Shown here one piece after another: positions 26,059-34,886 of a DNA stretch of 64,000 nt. The stretch spans positions 3,720,001 through 3,784,000 of the forward strand of contig OZ254082.1 of the NCBI GenBank assembly GCA_965267535.1. The letters run 5' to 3'. The translations under genes and the position numbers were made by a program. How positions within the stretch are numbered: position 1 is the stretch's first letter; each line of letters opens with the position of its first letter. This stretch comes from CAXBNB01 sp965267535. Its GTDB lineage: Bacteria; Bacteroidota; Bacteroidia; Cytophagales; Cyclobacteriaceae. Under the pieces are notes generated by a model. The model was not told where the DNA came from and ran no database searches. It worked only from the letters and a program-made list of their open reading frames with translations.

Positions 26059-27063
26059 TTAAATAGTTTTGTTCTTTAAAATAATTTTCTTGCCTTTTAC
26101 CTGAAACTCAAACCCCTCGGCAAAACCTATCCTCCTGAGAATAAGCTCCAGACTCATGTTGTCGAATTCTCCGGTATACTCCCATCCACGGGTAGAGTAC
26201 TGAGTAGTATCTATCTGAACATCATACGCTCGCTCCAAGGTGCGTATGATGTTGGAGAAACTTTCCATCTTAAAAGTAATGATGCCGTCTTTCCATACAC
26301 TTACCCTGTCTTCTTCTATCACATTTTTATTTTTCAGATTGGCTTGCTGGTCAAAAACCAATTGATCATTTGGAGACAACATATAGTCACCGTTATGACT
26401 GGCTTTGACCTTTACTTTACCAGACAACAGGGTGATATTCGTTTCCTTCTCTTCGGGGTAATGCTTGATATTGAAAGAGGTGCCCAACGCTGTAGTTCGT
26501 ACCAGGCCTGATTCTACCACAAAAGGCCTTTGAGCGTCTTTTGCTACTTCAAAATAGGCTTCTCCTTCCAATTTGATAAAGCGTACTGAATCATTAAACC
26601 CTTTTTGGTAGGTTAGGTAGCTTTCCGAATTGAGCCATACTACAGAATTGTCGGGCAATACAATTCTTGACTTTTGGCCAGCCGGATTGTATTTTTTTAC
26701 TTCAACAACCGAAATCTCAGGTGCGGGTGTTTCTGCCTTGTAATAAAACAATAGGTAGGTCATGCCCAATAGCAGAGCAATGGCTGCTGCTATCTTATAG
26801 CCTAGATACACTACCTTTCCGGTGGGCATTTCTTTATCAAACCCCTCTTTTATAATTCTATTTTCCAGGCTCTCGTAGTTGATGTACCTGGGTTCAGATT
26901 GTTGATTGGACCAGACTTTTTCCAGATATACATAGGCTTGCTCATTAGTTATTTTGTCTTCGCGCCAGTTTTGGAGTTTTTGACGGTCTTCTTCCGAAAG
27001 CTTTCCTTCCAGACCTTCCTGAATCAGGCGATCAATGTCCGTATCTTCATTTTTTTTATCCAT
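26059..27063 (-). CDS. FecR-type anti-sigma factor (locus 2b)
   Basis: This 334-residue single-pass inner-membrane protein has an N-terminal cytoplasmic sigma-binding part (to about 85), one membrane helix (YKIAAAIALLLGMTYLLFYY), a periplasmic FecR domain (FEVAKDAQRPFVVESG, TALGTSFNIKHYP) and a C-terminal DUF4974 domain that meets the STN domain of SusC. It would hold or activate the sigma factor encoded 153 nt upstream. The SusC gene follows 120 nt downstream, an interval without a visible gene. Confidence 0.93.
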   Translation of the reverse strand: MDKKNEDTDIDRLIQEGLEGKLSEEDRQKLQNWREDKITNEQAYVYLEKVWSNQQSEPRYINYESLENRIIKEGFDKEMPTGKVVYLGYKIAAAIALLLGMTYLLFYYKAETPAPEISVVEVKKYNPAGQKSRIVLPDNSVVWLNSESYLTYQKGFNDSVRFIKLEGEAYFEVAKDAQRPFVVESGLVRTTALGTSFNIKHYPEEKETNITLLSGKVKVKASHNGDYMLSPNDQLVFDQQANLKNKNVIEEDRVSVWKDGIITFKMESFSNIIRTLERAYDVQIDTTQYSTRGWEYTGEFDNMSLELILRRIGFAEGFEFQVKGKKIILKNKTI

Positions 27064-27216
27064 GGTGGTGTTTAAGCAATGCCTAACATTTTGCGAGCAT
27101 TTTTTATTTTCATTACAAAAAAGGCATTGATCCTCTTTTCAGAAGTATAGACTTCACTTTGAATGAAATCCCGTAACCGGAAATGAAAAAAAATATTTTT
27201 TTACAGGGCTGGCCAA

Positions 27217-27894
27217 TCAACTGATGGCTGAAATACCTACCATAAGATTATCCTGTTCTGTCAATGACAAGGTGTAAAAAAGCAAAGTCCAAACCTTTAC
27301 CATGCGTAAATGTCCCGAAGTTGTATCTCCGCTTTGATCGAGATACTTATCTATGACTGCTTTCAAGTGAGCTATAGCTAATCTCAGGTGAACTTCCACC
27401 GTTCGCTCGGAAATATCCAGCAGACCAGCCACTTCTTTGTAACTCAACCCATCGTCCTTAATCAACTTAAAGACCATTTTTCTTTTGGGGGGCATACCTT
27501 CTACACTCTCTACTATAAGCAACTCAAACTCTCGATGCACCAATACACTATGGGGAGTAGCGGTATCCTGCACGAAATAGTCTGCATCGTTGTAATTGAT
27601 ATCCACCGTCGGTTGCTTATTGTTTTTCTTTAGCTGGTCAAAGCACTGGTTCTTGATGCTTTGGTACAGGTAACCGATAAAATTAGATTTATTGAATGTC
27701 TCCTTTCGGTTTTTTAGTAGTTTAATCAACACCTCCGAAACTACATCCTCAGCTACCTGCGGTGATGAAACAAACATGAAAGCAATTCTAAGTAGCCTGG
27801 AGTGGTAATGCTGAAAAAACATAGAAAATGCTTTTTCGTCATCTTCTTCTGCTATTCTCTTCAGCAACTGCGGTATATCTAGTGCTTCTGGCAC
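27217..27894 (-). CDS. ECF sigma-70 factor (locus 2b)
   Basis: The 225-residue sigma factor has region 2 (FFQHYHSRLLRIAFMFVSSPQVAEDVVSEVL, residues 27-57) and region 4 (YKEVAGLLDISERTVEVHLRLA), which bind the -10 and -35 type elements. It belongs to the Bacteroidota ECF group linked to FecR and SusC. The start is GTG at 27894; no ATG gives a complete region 2. The C-terminal 30 residues are hydrophobic and longer than in the other two sigma factors here. It should drive its own susCD cassette when the glycan is present. Confidence 0.92.
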   Translation of the reverse strand: MPEALDIPQLLKRIAEEDDEKAFSMFFQHYHSRLLRIAFMFVSSPQVAEDVVSEVLIKLLKNRKETFNKSNFIGYLYQSIKNQCFDQLKKNNKQPTVDINYNDADYFVQDTATPHSVLVHREFELLIVESVEGMPPKRKMVFKLIKDDGLSYKEVAGLLDISERTVEVHLRLAIAHLKAVIDKYLDQSGDTTSGHLRMVKVWTLLFYTLSLTEQDNLMVGISAIS

Positions 27895-27912
27895 GGCTTT
27901 TTCTAAACAATA

Positions 27913-27966
27913 GGACTTAGGTCAGTATTGCAATATAAAAAAAATGAAAGACTTTACCCTAAGTCC
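27913..27966. other. Inverted repeat upstream of the locus 2b sigma gene
   Basis: GGACTTAGG (27913-27921) and CCTAAGTCC (27958-27966) are exact complements separated by 36 nt. The pair lies 19 nt before the GTG start. It could be a leader hairpin or a paired operator; nothing decides between them. Confidence 0.4.
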
Positions 27967-28036
27967 CGACAAAACACATCCATCCAAAGGCGAAGGTATG
28001 TTTGACTAAAAAAGAGCAACCTATACGACTACAAAC

Positions 28037-28073
28037 ACACCTGTGTTTACACATACATGTGTGTAACTGGTGT
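28037..28073 (-). terminator. Weak hairpin after the propeller-CARDB glycosidase gene
   Basis: TTACACA (28047-28053) pairs with TGTGTAA (28060-28066), inside a second 5-bp stem ACACC/GGTGT. It directly follows the stop codon of the gene ending at 28074. The U-tract on the minus strand is poor, so termination may be partial. Confidence 0.35.
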
Positions 28074-29723
28074 TTAAAAAACCAATTCCCCTGTCAGTGT
28101 TTTGTGTGTCTTTTCTCCTTCCGTTACTATTATTTTTACCCTATACTTTTCCCCGGGGTTCAGGCCTCTTGTAGTGGCTAAATCGACCGTATTTTTCTCA
28201 AAAGGTGCCAATACATCCAGACTGCCTGTTGTTTCGGCTATTACCTTATCGTCCTGCGAAAAGAGTACTTTGACACTGGCCTTTTGCGAAGGTTTTTCTC
28301 CAAAATTCTGAATTTCCACACTCAACTGTCCTGGTTTTCCCTCCTCTTTTGCAACGGGTAGTTTGGCAGACAGTATGGCCTCTCCATAGCTGCCCCAGGG
28401 GAGTCTGCAGTATCCAAACAATAGTTTTCCGTCGCTGTTTTTGCCCAACATCTTTCCTGTAAAATTATCCGCTTTGAATCCGCTACCCTCTGCTCGAAAG
28501 GTAATGATCAGGTCATTGCCTGATTTTTTAGTCTTGAGCACTTCCACTCCTCCTCCATAATTCACCACTTCTGGCGCACCAAAACGCAAAGTGGTCAAAT
28601 CGATATCTGTGTGTGGGTCAAATCCGTCTTCTGCCTTCACCAGCACTTTTATATCTTTCGTGGTGGCTGTTACAGGCTTTTTGTTCAAAAGCTCTATTTG
28701 CCTACCTACAGTGAGCGGAATGACAATATGCTTTGAACTATGGTTGTCACTTCCTTTGTCTTCTTTTTTCAACACGTCAATCACCGCAAAGTGTGCCTGA
28801 GTAGCTCTACCCAATTCATCCTGAAAAACCTTAATACGCTCGTATTTAAACCAGTCTTCTTCCGTTCCATCTTCATAGCGGGCTATTCCCGGCATGTAGG
28901 CTTCTCCCGGATCTATCTTCCAGTTTACTCCGTCTTTGGATCGCAGGTAATACGCAATACGTCCGTACCAATCGTTTACGATCATGTGATACTGGATATG
29001 GGTACGCCAAACCACCGGATCTTCAAAATGGCCATCTACTGGTGGATACACACGCTGGTCTGTTATCTGGTGATACGGGCTAACTCCTGTTTGACTAAAC
29101 CAGATTCCTCCTCCACGGCATACCATAAGCATAGATCCGTCTTCCCTGCGGGCAAAACTCAAATTGGAAAGACCCTCTATAATGGGTCGGTCTCTGGGAT
29201 CAAACTGAAACTTGCTGTACTCCCATGATCCGTCCATAGTGTCTGCTATATAGTAGCCTGAGATTACATATAGCACGTACCTACCGTCACTTAGTTGAAA
29301 TATTTCGGGATTGTGTCCTCTTCCTACAGTCTGAGCATACTTGTAGGGGCCGATGGGGTGGTCGGATACAGCCCGTACCACTATAGAATTTGGCCATTCG
29401 GCATGACCTTTCTCTGAGTTTTCTTTCCAGCGGCATACGAATAAATGGAACTTGCCGTCTTCCCCTTTTAGTGCATTGCCTCCCCAGTACGACCACTCTC
29501 TGTCTTCCATGCCATTGTCAACATAGCGTGGTACTACATTGGGCGCTCCCCAGGTGTCTGCTGTGGGTTGTCCTATTTTGGGCATGGGTAAAAACCTATC
29601 CATAAACCGCCCACCGTACACCAGTTGGTCCCATTCTTTGGGTCTTTCCCGTTCTATTATTTGGGCGTTTATCTCTGCAGCAACCAGCGCCAACAATAAC
29701 ATCAATATAATCCTCCTATTCAT
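28074..29723 (-). CDS. Secreted beta-propeller glycosidase with C-terminal CARDB-like domain
   Basis: This 549-residue protein has a signal peptide (to about 21) and a five-bladed propeller resembling the GH43/GH32/GH117 superfamily. Blade motifs are YWGGNALKGEDGKFHLFVCRW, GHNPEIFQLSDGRYVLYVI, LSFARREDGSMLMVCRG and GHFEDPVVWR. The acidic residues in GRGHNPE and FEDP sit where clan enzymes hold catalytic acids. Residues from about 450 form a CARDB-like Ig domain (VEIQNFGEKPSQKASVKVLF). I cannot place it in a numbered GH family. It is last in the locus 2 enzyme run, 32 nt after a GH110 gene, so it probably acts on the same alpha-galactoside-rich glycan. Confidence 0.65.
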   Translation of the reverse strand: MNRRIILMLLLALVAAEINAQIIERERPKEWDQLVYGGRFMDRFLPMPKIGQPTADTWGAPNVVPRYVDNGMEDREWSYWGGNALKGEDGKFHLFVCRWKENSEKGHAEWPNSIVVRAVSDHPIGPYKYAQTVGRGHNPEIFQLSDGRYVLYVISGYYIADTMDGSWEYSKFQFDPRDRPIIEGLSNLSFARREDGSMLMVCRGGGIWFSQTGVSPYHQITDQRVYPPVDGHFEDPVVWRTHIQYHMIVNDWYGRIAYYLRSKDGVNWKIDPGEAYMPGIARYEDGTEEDWFKYERIKVFQDELGRATQAHFAVIDVLKKEDKGSDNHSSKHIVIPLTVGRQIELLNKKPVTATTKDIKVLVKAEDGFDPHTDIDLTTLRFGAPEVVNYGGGVEVLKTKKSGNDLIITFRAEGSGFKADNFTGKMLGKNSDGKLLFGYCRLPWGSYGEAILSAKLPVAKEEGKPGQLSVEIQNFGEKPSQKASVKVLFSQDDKVIAETTGSLDVLAPFEKNTVDLATTRGLNPGEKYRVKIIVTEGEKTHKTLTGELVF

Positions 29724-29755
29724 AACATTACCTTTTATACATTTAGTCCGGAAAT

Positions 29756-31612
29756 TTATTCAACTATCAACTGATAACCTGCTTTTCTATCCACTTTAAT
29801 ACTTCTTTTGCCGGTGTTTTTTAGCATTACCTTCTGATTGGGTGTTCCTTTTTCAATTTTATTTTCATTCAGCACTACCCTATCGCAATGCTCCATGTAA
29901 AACATAGGACGTTGGTTTTCCGGGAATAACTTTGACCGGGAATAACTCACCCTGTTGCCCTCAAACGTCAGGTTTTCAGTAGATCGGGCAAAAAGAACCG
30001 GTGTATCAAAAAGCTTAAACTCATTTTCAGATATACTAATGTTGCTGTGCACATATCCGCCTTTTTCGAATGTGTGGGTTTCTGGCATGATGGCAATCAC
30101 GTAGTTGTTTGGAGCCGAATTGTAACCACATTCTATAAATGTGTTATTTCTAATCGTGACATCTTTTACCGGACCGGATTCATACCAGAAGTTACAATCG
30201 TTGGCTATCAGTATGGCGTGCATCCCTGTACGATAAAAGGTATTGTTTTCTATTAACGCTTTTTTTCGTGTGGTCAATAGTACTCCTCTTGTATTGGTGC
30301 GCTCGAAGCGGTTGTTTCTGATAATGACTTCAGGGGTTTTGGAAATATTTTCTATGCAGTGTTTTTCCTGTATGCCTTTTGATACGGGCCTGTCCAGCGT
30401 TAATACTATTTCTCTTTCTGATATAGTGTTCACTTCTTTCACAACCGCATAATCGTAGAGCAGCAGTGTTTCATTGTCAACATATCCTACAGAATCGCCT
30501 GGTTGAAAAGCTTCAAAATTCCACGTCTGATGATGCATAAAACGTACTTTGAGAGTGTTTTCTTTGCTTTCCACTATCCGCAAATGAGTACCGTGCACAT
30601 TCACCGGGTCATCGTGAGATCCTGATGTATGACAGTTTTCTATTTTTATTTTGCCATAACAACCCGAAAAATGAAAACAGTCGGCAAATGCTGCCATTAC
30701 CCTGCCCGAGTTTTCGCGGGGTTTTACCTGTACATTGTTAAGTGTAATGTCCTCTGCATACTGACTAACGATACCCATGCCGTGCATGTAGTGTAACCGT
30801 ATGTCATCAAATGTCACCTGATGAGAGTAGTAGTTGAGCACTCCCAGACAATCTCTATATGGGTCTCGAATGGTGAGCACGTCTTGCTCCGCCAGCGTCA
30901 GGTCTGAAAAATCTCCTGTAAAGCGGATATGGTTCGGTGATAACTCTTCGGCTTTGCTTTCCTTGAAGGGCTTCCATGAACTGTAAAACATGGCCTCTTT
31001 TTCGGGTACGTACCGGATCACATGATGATCGTTGGCTTTCCACCCCTCTCCATACCACACGAGACGTCCGTCGGAAATAGCATAACGAGAATCGCGGTGA
31101 ACTCTGGCTTCCACTGTTTCTTTGCTCACTGCTGTTACAGTTATTTCCGACATGGTAGGGCGCTCATAGTCGAAACGCAGGCCTTTCACCCGTATGTTTC
31201 GGGAGTGGTCTATAGCCAGATGCACCATTTTACCATGTGCTACCAGTAGCGTTCCATTTCCCTCCAGGGTTATGTTTGACTTGTTTTCCAACAGTATGCC
31301 TATGGTTTTCACCTTGCTCAAGGTGTCGTCTTCGGTGGCGTTAGTCACATAGTATTCTCTGCGCTGTGCGCCTTCCGGCCAGAGGTCTATTCTACCGCCC
31401 GGAAAACGAATAATGACTTCATCGTATTTTGCTGCTGCAGCTATAGCCCTGACTATGGCAGGGGAAGCATTTTCGTACGAATCGGGTTTCACTCCATAAT
31501 GCCTAAGGTCTATCACCTGCTGACCATATACCACTCCACTCCACATAACAAAACATATGGCCACCCATACCCTCATTTTCATTATTCCGCTTGCCTTCAC
31601 GCTATTTTTCAT
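29756..31612 (-). CDS. GH110 alpha-1,3-galactosidase-type enzyme
   Basis: The 618-residue secreted right-handed beta-helix protein closely follows the Bacteroides alpha-1,3-galactosidase B pattern of family GH110. Family members remove terminal alpha-1,3-galactose by inversion. Matching segments include FDYERPTMSEITV near 155, GRLVWYGEGWK, LHYMHGMGIVSQYAED near 280, SGSHDDPVNVHGTHLRIV near 335 (likely catalytic Asp pair), ERTNTRGVLLTTRKKALIENN and YRTGMHAILIANDCNFWYESGP. Two internal Met codons (31582, 31576) also precede the signal helix and either could be the true start. It lies 54 nt after a second, divergent GH110-like gene. Confidence 0.92.
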   Translation of the reverse strand: MKNSVKASGIMKMRVWVAICFVMWSGVVYGQQVIDLRHYGVKPDSYENASPAIVRAIAAAAKYDEVIIRFPGGRIDLWPEGAQRREYYVTNATEDDTLSKVKTIGILLENKSNITLEGNGTLLVAHGKMVHLAIDHSRNIRVKGLRFDYERPTMSEITVTAVSKETVEARVHRDSRYAISDGRLVWYGEGWKANDHHVIRYVPEKEAMFYSSWKPFKESKAEELSPNHIRFTGDFSDLTLAEQDVLTIRDPYRDCLGVLNYYSHQVTFDDIRLHYMHGMGIVSQYAEDITLNNVQVKPRENSGRVMAAFADCFHFSGCYGKIKIENCHTSGSHDDPVNVHGTHLRIVESKENTLKVRFMHHQTWNFEAFQPGDSVGYVDNETLLLYDYAVVKEVNTISEREIVLTLDRPVSKGIQEKHCIENISKTPEVIIRNNRFERTNTRGVLLTTRKKALIENNTFYRTGMHAILIANDCNFWYESGPVKDVTIRNNTFIECGYNSAPNNYVIAIMPETHTFEKGGYVHSNISISENEFKLFDTPVLFARSTENLTFEGNRVSYSRSKLFPENQRPMFYMEHCDRVVLNENKIEKGTPNQKVMLKNTGKRSIKVDRKAGYQLIVE

Positions 31613-31666
31613 TTTGAGTTTTCTTTGATTTTTTATTGTAATACTTATCTTACTGATATTTCTTCG

Positions 31667-33421
31667 TTACTCTTCTCCAACCCTAAAGTCTTCAGCTCCT
31701 TTGTTATTGTACACATGTACACGCCGTGATGCTCCCACTACTACCGGAGCTTCGCTCAAGCGGGAGAAAACATTGTTGCGTATGATTACATCTTCAGCAT
31801 TTTTGATGGTGATGGCGTGAATTCCTCCTGATATTTCATTTCCTTCAAACAACAATCTTTTGTGTAGTCCTGGGCGGTCTCTCTTCGGTGCTTTCACATG
31901 TACTGCTATAGCGGATGCGTCATCTATTGTTCCGTCATCTGCTCCCCCTAGCCCACAGTTGGCAAACGTGTTGTTCTTTACTACCACGTCTTCTGAAGCC
32001 ACACCTTCTCCCCAATCTCCCTCTGCTCCTATATGGATGGCCGTTCCTGTAGTATTTTCAAACGAATTACCTTCTATTCTCACCTTTCTGGTTTTTACCA
32101 ACACTGATCTGGCTCTGTGGGATTTCACCCTACTATCCAAAAACTCCAGCTGAGGACAGGCCGTCATGTTGGCCAGATAATAATCTTCGATGTTATCCGG
32201 CAAGTATCCGTCAAATTCTATTTTCACCCTTCTTGTTTTGGGGTTTGCCCAAAACCTTCTCACTTTTATATAACCCACTTCTTCCAATGTGCTTTTTTTT
32301 ACTACTGCTAAAATATCCCCAGCCCTGGACTCATCCTGATAGGATGAGTGTGTGGGGTTTTTCTCGCCTAAAAAGGTCTCACAAACGTTATCCGATGATC
32401 TGCTCACGATATGTGCATAGTAATTGTGCACATTCGTTGCATCGTCTCCCTGCCCTTCAAATTCACAATTAACGAATCGGATGTACCCTCTATTGGTAGC
32501 AAAATGTGTGGCATCTGTATTGGAAGAAATATACCTACCCTTTCGTGGTACTACTTTGAGCCTGTTTAAGGCAATGTCTTCGCTCAGATGACCGACTATC
32601 CCCATACCTGCCTGGCTGTGTATGGTCACATCATTTAGTGTGATATTGCGGGTTTTATATATCAAAATGGCTGGACGGTAGTGAAACCCCGACCATACCA
32701 TCAATACCCGTCCCAGCTCTGCCTGCTGGCGGATGGTTGTACCATAAAAGCGCATCGTTTGTGGTGCTATCAGCTCTTTAGTTTTGTGATATACAGCCGG
32801 TCCGACCAACGACTGCCTATTTTCGTCATAGATCATTATTCTGATCATGATCATTTTATCATCTACAGGGTCTTCAGCAGCAAACTTCACATCTACATAG
32901 TCCTTTCCCATATTTATGATTTTGCCTGCACTGTTTGCCGGTCTTTTGTAGTCGATAGTCAGTCCATTGAGTGTAATATTTTCAGCGTTGCGAAATGATA
33001 CAGGTTCCATCCAACCATCGCAAAGTAGCTCTGCTCCTTCTGCTTCAATCTTCAGATCTTTCGCTCCATCAAAATCCAGCCCAATTACATATTCTTTGTT
33101 ATGTACATACAGCTTGTCTTGCGGGTTAGCTCCTAGTTTTCCTGCTAGAGCATCTTGTTGGATCCGTATTGCCTTAGGATCTGATATCAGGTATCTACCC
33201 GCAGGAAAATACAGTGTACTTCCAGGTGTTTGGCGTGCTTTTTTCACTGCCTCGCGCAAAGCCCCGGTATCATCTCGGCCATCATCAACACCAGCTCCAA
33301 AGGCCGATACATCTATCACTTCCCTTCTTTCCTGACAATACCCCTTACATGACCAAAAGCATGAAAAGCATAAGATGAAAAATAGTTTAAGGTATGTTTT
33401 TCTGTTATCATTCGTTTTCAT
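31667..33421 (-). CDS. Divergent GH110-like beta-helix protein
   Basis: This 584-residue secreted protein has a signal peptide ending CKGYCQ and a pectate-lyase-type beta helix. The N-terminal motif is FGAGVDDGRDDTGALREAV. It shares with GH110 the layout LTIDYKRPANSAGKI (compare FDYERPTMSE), IHSQAGMGIVGHLSED and EGQGDDATNVHNYY, which keeps the DDxxNVH core but not the rest of the signature. It may be an alpha-galactosidase with altered specificity; the fold is clearer than the reaction. Its ATG overlaps the previous gene's TAA by one base (TAATG), so translation is coupled. It is probably part of the same degradation step as its neighbour. Confidence 0.7.
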   Translation of the reverse strand: MKTNDNRKTYLKLFFILCFSCFWSCKGYCQERREVIDVSAFGAGVDDGRDDTGALREAVKKARQTPGSTLYFPAGRYLISDPKAIRIQQDALAGKLGANPQDKLYVHNKEYVIGLDFDGAKDLKIEAEGAELLCDGWMEPVSFRNAENITLNGLTIDYKRPANSAGKIINMGKDYVDVKFAAEDPVDDKMIMIRIMIYDENRQSLVGPAVYHKTKELIAPQTMRFYGTTIRQQAELGRVLMVWSGFHYRPAILIYKTRNITLNDVTIHSQAGMGIVGHLSEDIALNRLKVVPRKGRYISSNTDATHFATNRGYIRFVNCEFEGQGDDATNVHNYYAHIVSRSSDNVCETFLGEKNPTHSSYQDESRAGDILAVVKKSTLEEVGYIKVRRFWANPKTRRVKIEFDGYLPDNIEDYYLANMTACPQLEFLDSRVKSHRARSVLVKTRKVRIEGNSFENTTGTAIHIGAEGDWGEGVASEDVVVKNNTFANCGLGGADDGTIDDASAIAVHVKAPKRDRPGLHKRLLFEGNEISGGIHAITIKNAEDVIIRNNVFSRLSEAPVVVGASRRVHVYNNKGAEDFRVGEE

Positions 33422-34878
33422 TATCGCTTTGTTATGACCAGCATTTGGTCGGGTTTCAGGTTTAGTGTGATCTTATTATCATATACATTCTGTACTTTTT
33501 TAGCATTCTTTCCGGCAAGACCAATTTGTCGTATTTCCACCTTCTTTACGTTTTCCCAATTCTCAGGTAGTCGCCATGTTTTGGCTGTGTACCCTTGACG
33601 GCTGTATGCTACCAGGGGCTGTTCTGGTAACCAAAGCGCAGGTGTAAAGATTTCATTTTGATCTACCAATAAAAAGTCACCCTGACTAACCGTCCTTTTT
33701 TCATCTTTCCAGGTTGACACAACTCCGTGACTAAAGTGAACCTGAGCCCAGTCTTCCCCTTGTACATAAAACTCCCTTTTCAACCGATTGATATAGTACC
33801 ATACCAGCGTTTTTGTACAAAAATCTTCTTTGAAGCCTGCAAGGGTGTTAGGGTCTCGCTTTACTCTATCTTCTCCGTGCATACTTGTTCCAAATAAACT
33901 ACCATAAAGGCGCCTATCCACCCCACCTGTATAGTATGCGGGTTGCCAATCTAAATAATCCTGAAGTGACCAATCGACCCACCAGGCCATAGCTTGAATG
34001 CCTGCAAATTTATCTCTCCTCAAAAAGGTTGCTCCCTCACTAGTGACATCCACACCTTTAGATGCCCAGTAATGGAATATTTTTTTTTGAGCCTCTATCT
34101 CTTCCTCTATTGAAAACCCCAGATAAGGACTAATAGGCCCCTGAATAAATGGAGCTTTCCCAGGGCCATCTTTACCGATAGGTGCCCAACTATGAAATGC
34201 ATCGATATGCACTGTGCCTGCCTTTTGTATAGGCAATAACTGACAGAGGCTGTCTATTCTTTTCTGAGCTAACCCTGTTTTAAACTCCTGAGCATAGCTA
34301 ATCGGGTATCCCCACTCTCCTGCCCTAAGTGTTCCATCCTCATTACGAGCTATAATATCATTTTTCACATAAACGTCCCACAAAGGGCTATCTTCGTAGG
34401 CATCAAACATATTGATGTGGAGACTTACCGTCGTGTGGTGTTTTTTTGCTTCATTCATCAACCATATCAGGCTTTCCTGAGCTGTTTCGTCTTTGTCTCT
34501 TTTCAACTCCTTGTTTACTTCGAACCAGGCGGGATATTTCGAATCATGCCCATTGTACTGCCAGCCTACCAGATACATAATTTTTGGAATACCTAAAGTG
34601 ATTCTATCTATTTTCTTTATTACCTCCAGAGCTTCTTCAAAAGTGAGATATGTAGTGGTTAGTCCATTGTCTCTACGCTTGAATTCTCCATCAAAATGTG
34701 ATTGAGCCAACAACAATTTCATGGTAAGCGTCTGATGATACTGGTGCTGCCAGGCAATCAAAGGAACTTTTTCTGAAGTATTTGCAAACAGTGTGTCCGG
34801 TTGAGCATTCAGGCTCACTGTTATCAGACATATCAACATACTCAATCCTCCAATTTTCAGGGCAATTTTCATATTCAT
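33421..34878 (-). CDS. GH101/GH129-like alpha-N-acetylgalactosaminidase-type protein
   Basis: The 485-residue exported protein (signal to about residue 25) looks like a compact TIM-barrel core of the GH101/GH129 group. VGWQYNGHDSKYPAW near 104 is the group's hallmark, followed by VSLHINMFDAYEDSP near 150. VHIDAFHSW (about 224) fits the nucleophile Asp and VTSEGATF (about 280) the acid/base Glu. Known GH101 enzymes release Gal-GalNAc from proteins; GH129 members include alpha-GalNAcases and anhydrogalactosidases. It is shorter than those enzymes (about 700 residues or more) and lacks their accessory domains. It is followed with one-base overlap by the GH110-like gene and preceded by 8 nt after the cytochrome gene. 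Confidence 0.65.
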   Translation of the reverse strand: MNMKIALKIGGLSMLICLITVSLNAQPDTLFANTSEKVPLIAWQHQYHQTLTMKLLLAQSHFDGEFKRRDNGLTTTYLTFEEALEVIKKIDRITLGIPKIMYLVGWQYNGHDSKYPAWFEVNKELKRDKDETAQESLIWLMNEAKKHHTTVSLHINMFDAYEDSPLWDVYVKNDIIARNEDGTLRAGEWGYPISYAQEFKTGLAQKRIDSLCQLLPIQKAGTVHIDAFHSWAPIGKDGPGKAPFIQGPISPYLGFSIEEEIEAQKKIFHYWASKGVDVTSEGATFLRRDKFAGIQAMAWWVDWSLQDYLDWQPAYYTGGVDRRLYGSLFGTSMHGEDRVKRDPNTLAGFKEDFCTKTLVWYYINRLKREFYVQGEDWAQVHFSHGVVSTWKDEKRTVSQGDFLLVDQNEIFTPALWLPEQPLVAYSRQGYTAKTWRLPENWENVKKVEIRQIGLAGKNAKKVQNVYDNKITLNLKPDQMLVITKR

Positions 34879-34886
34879 CCTTTTTA

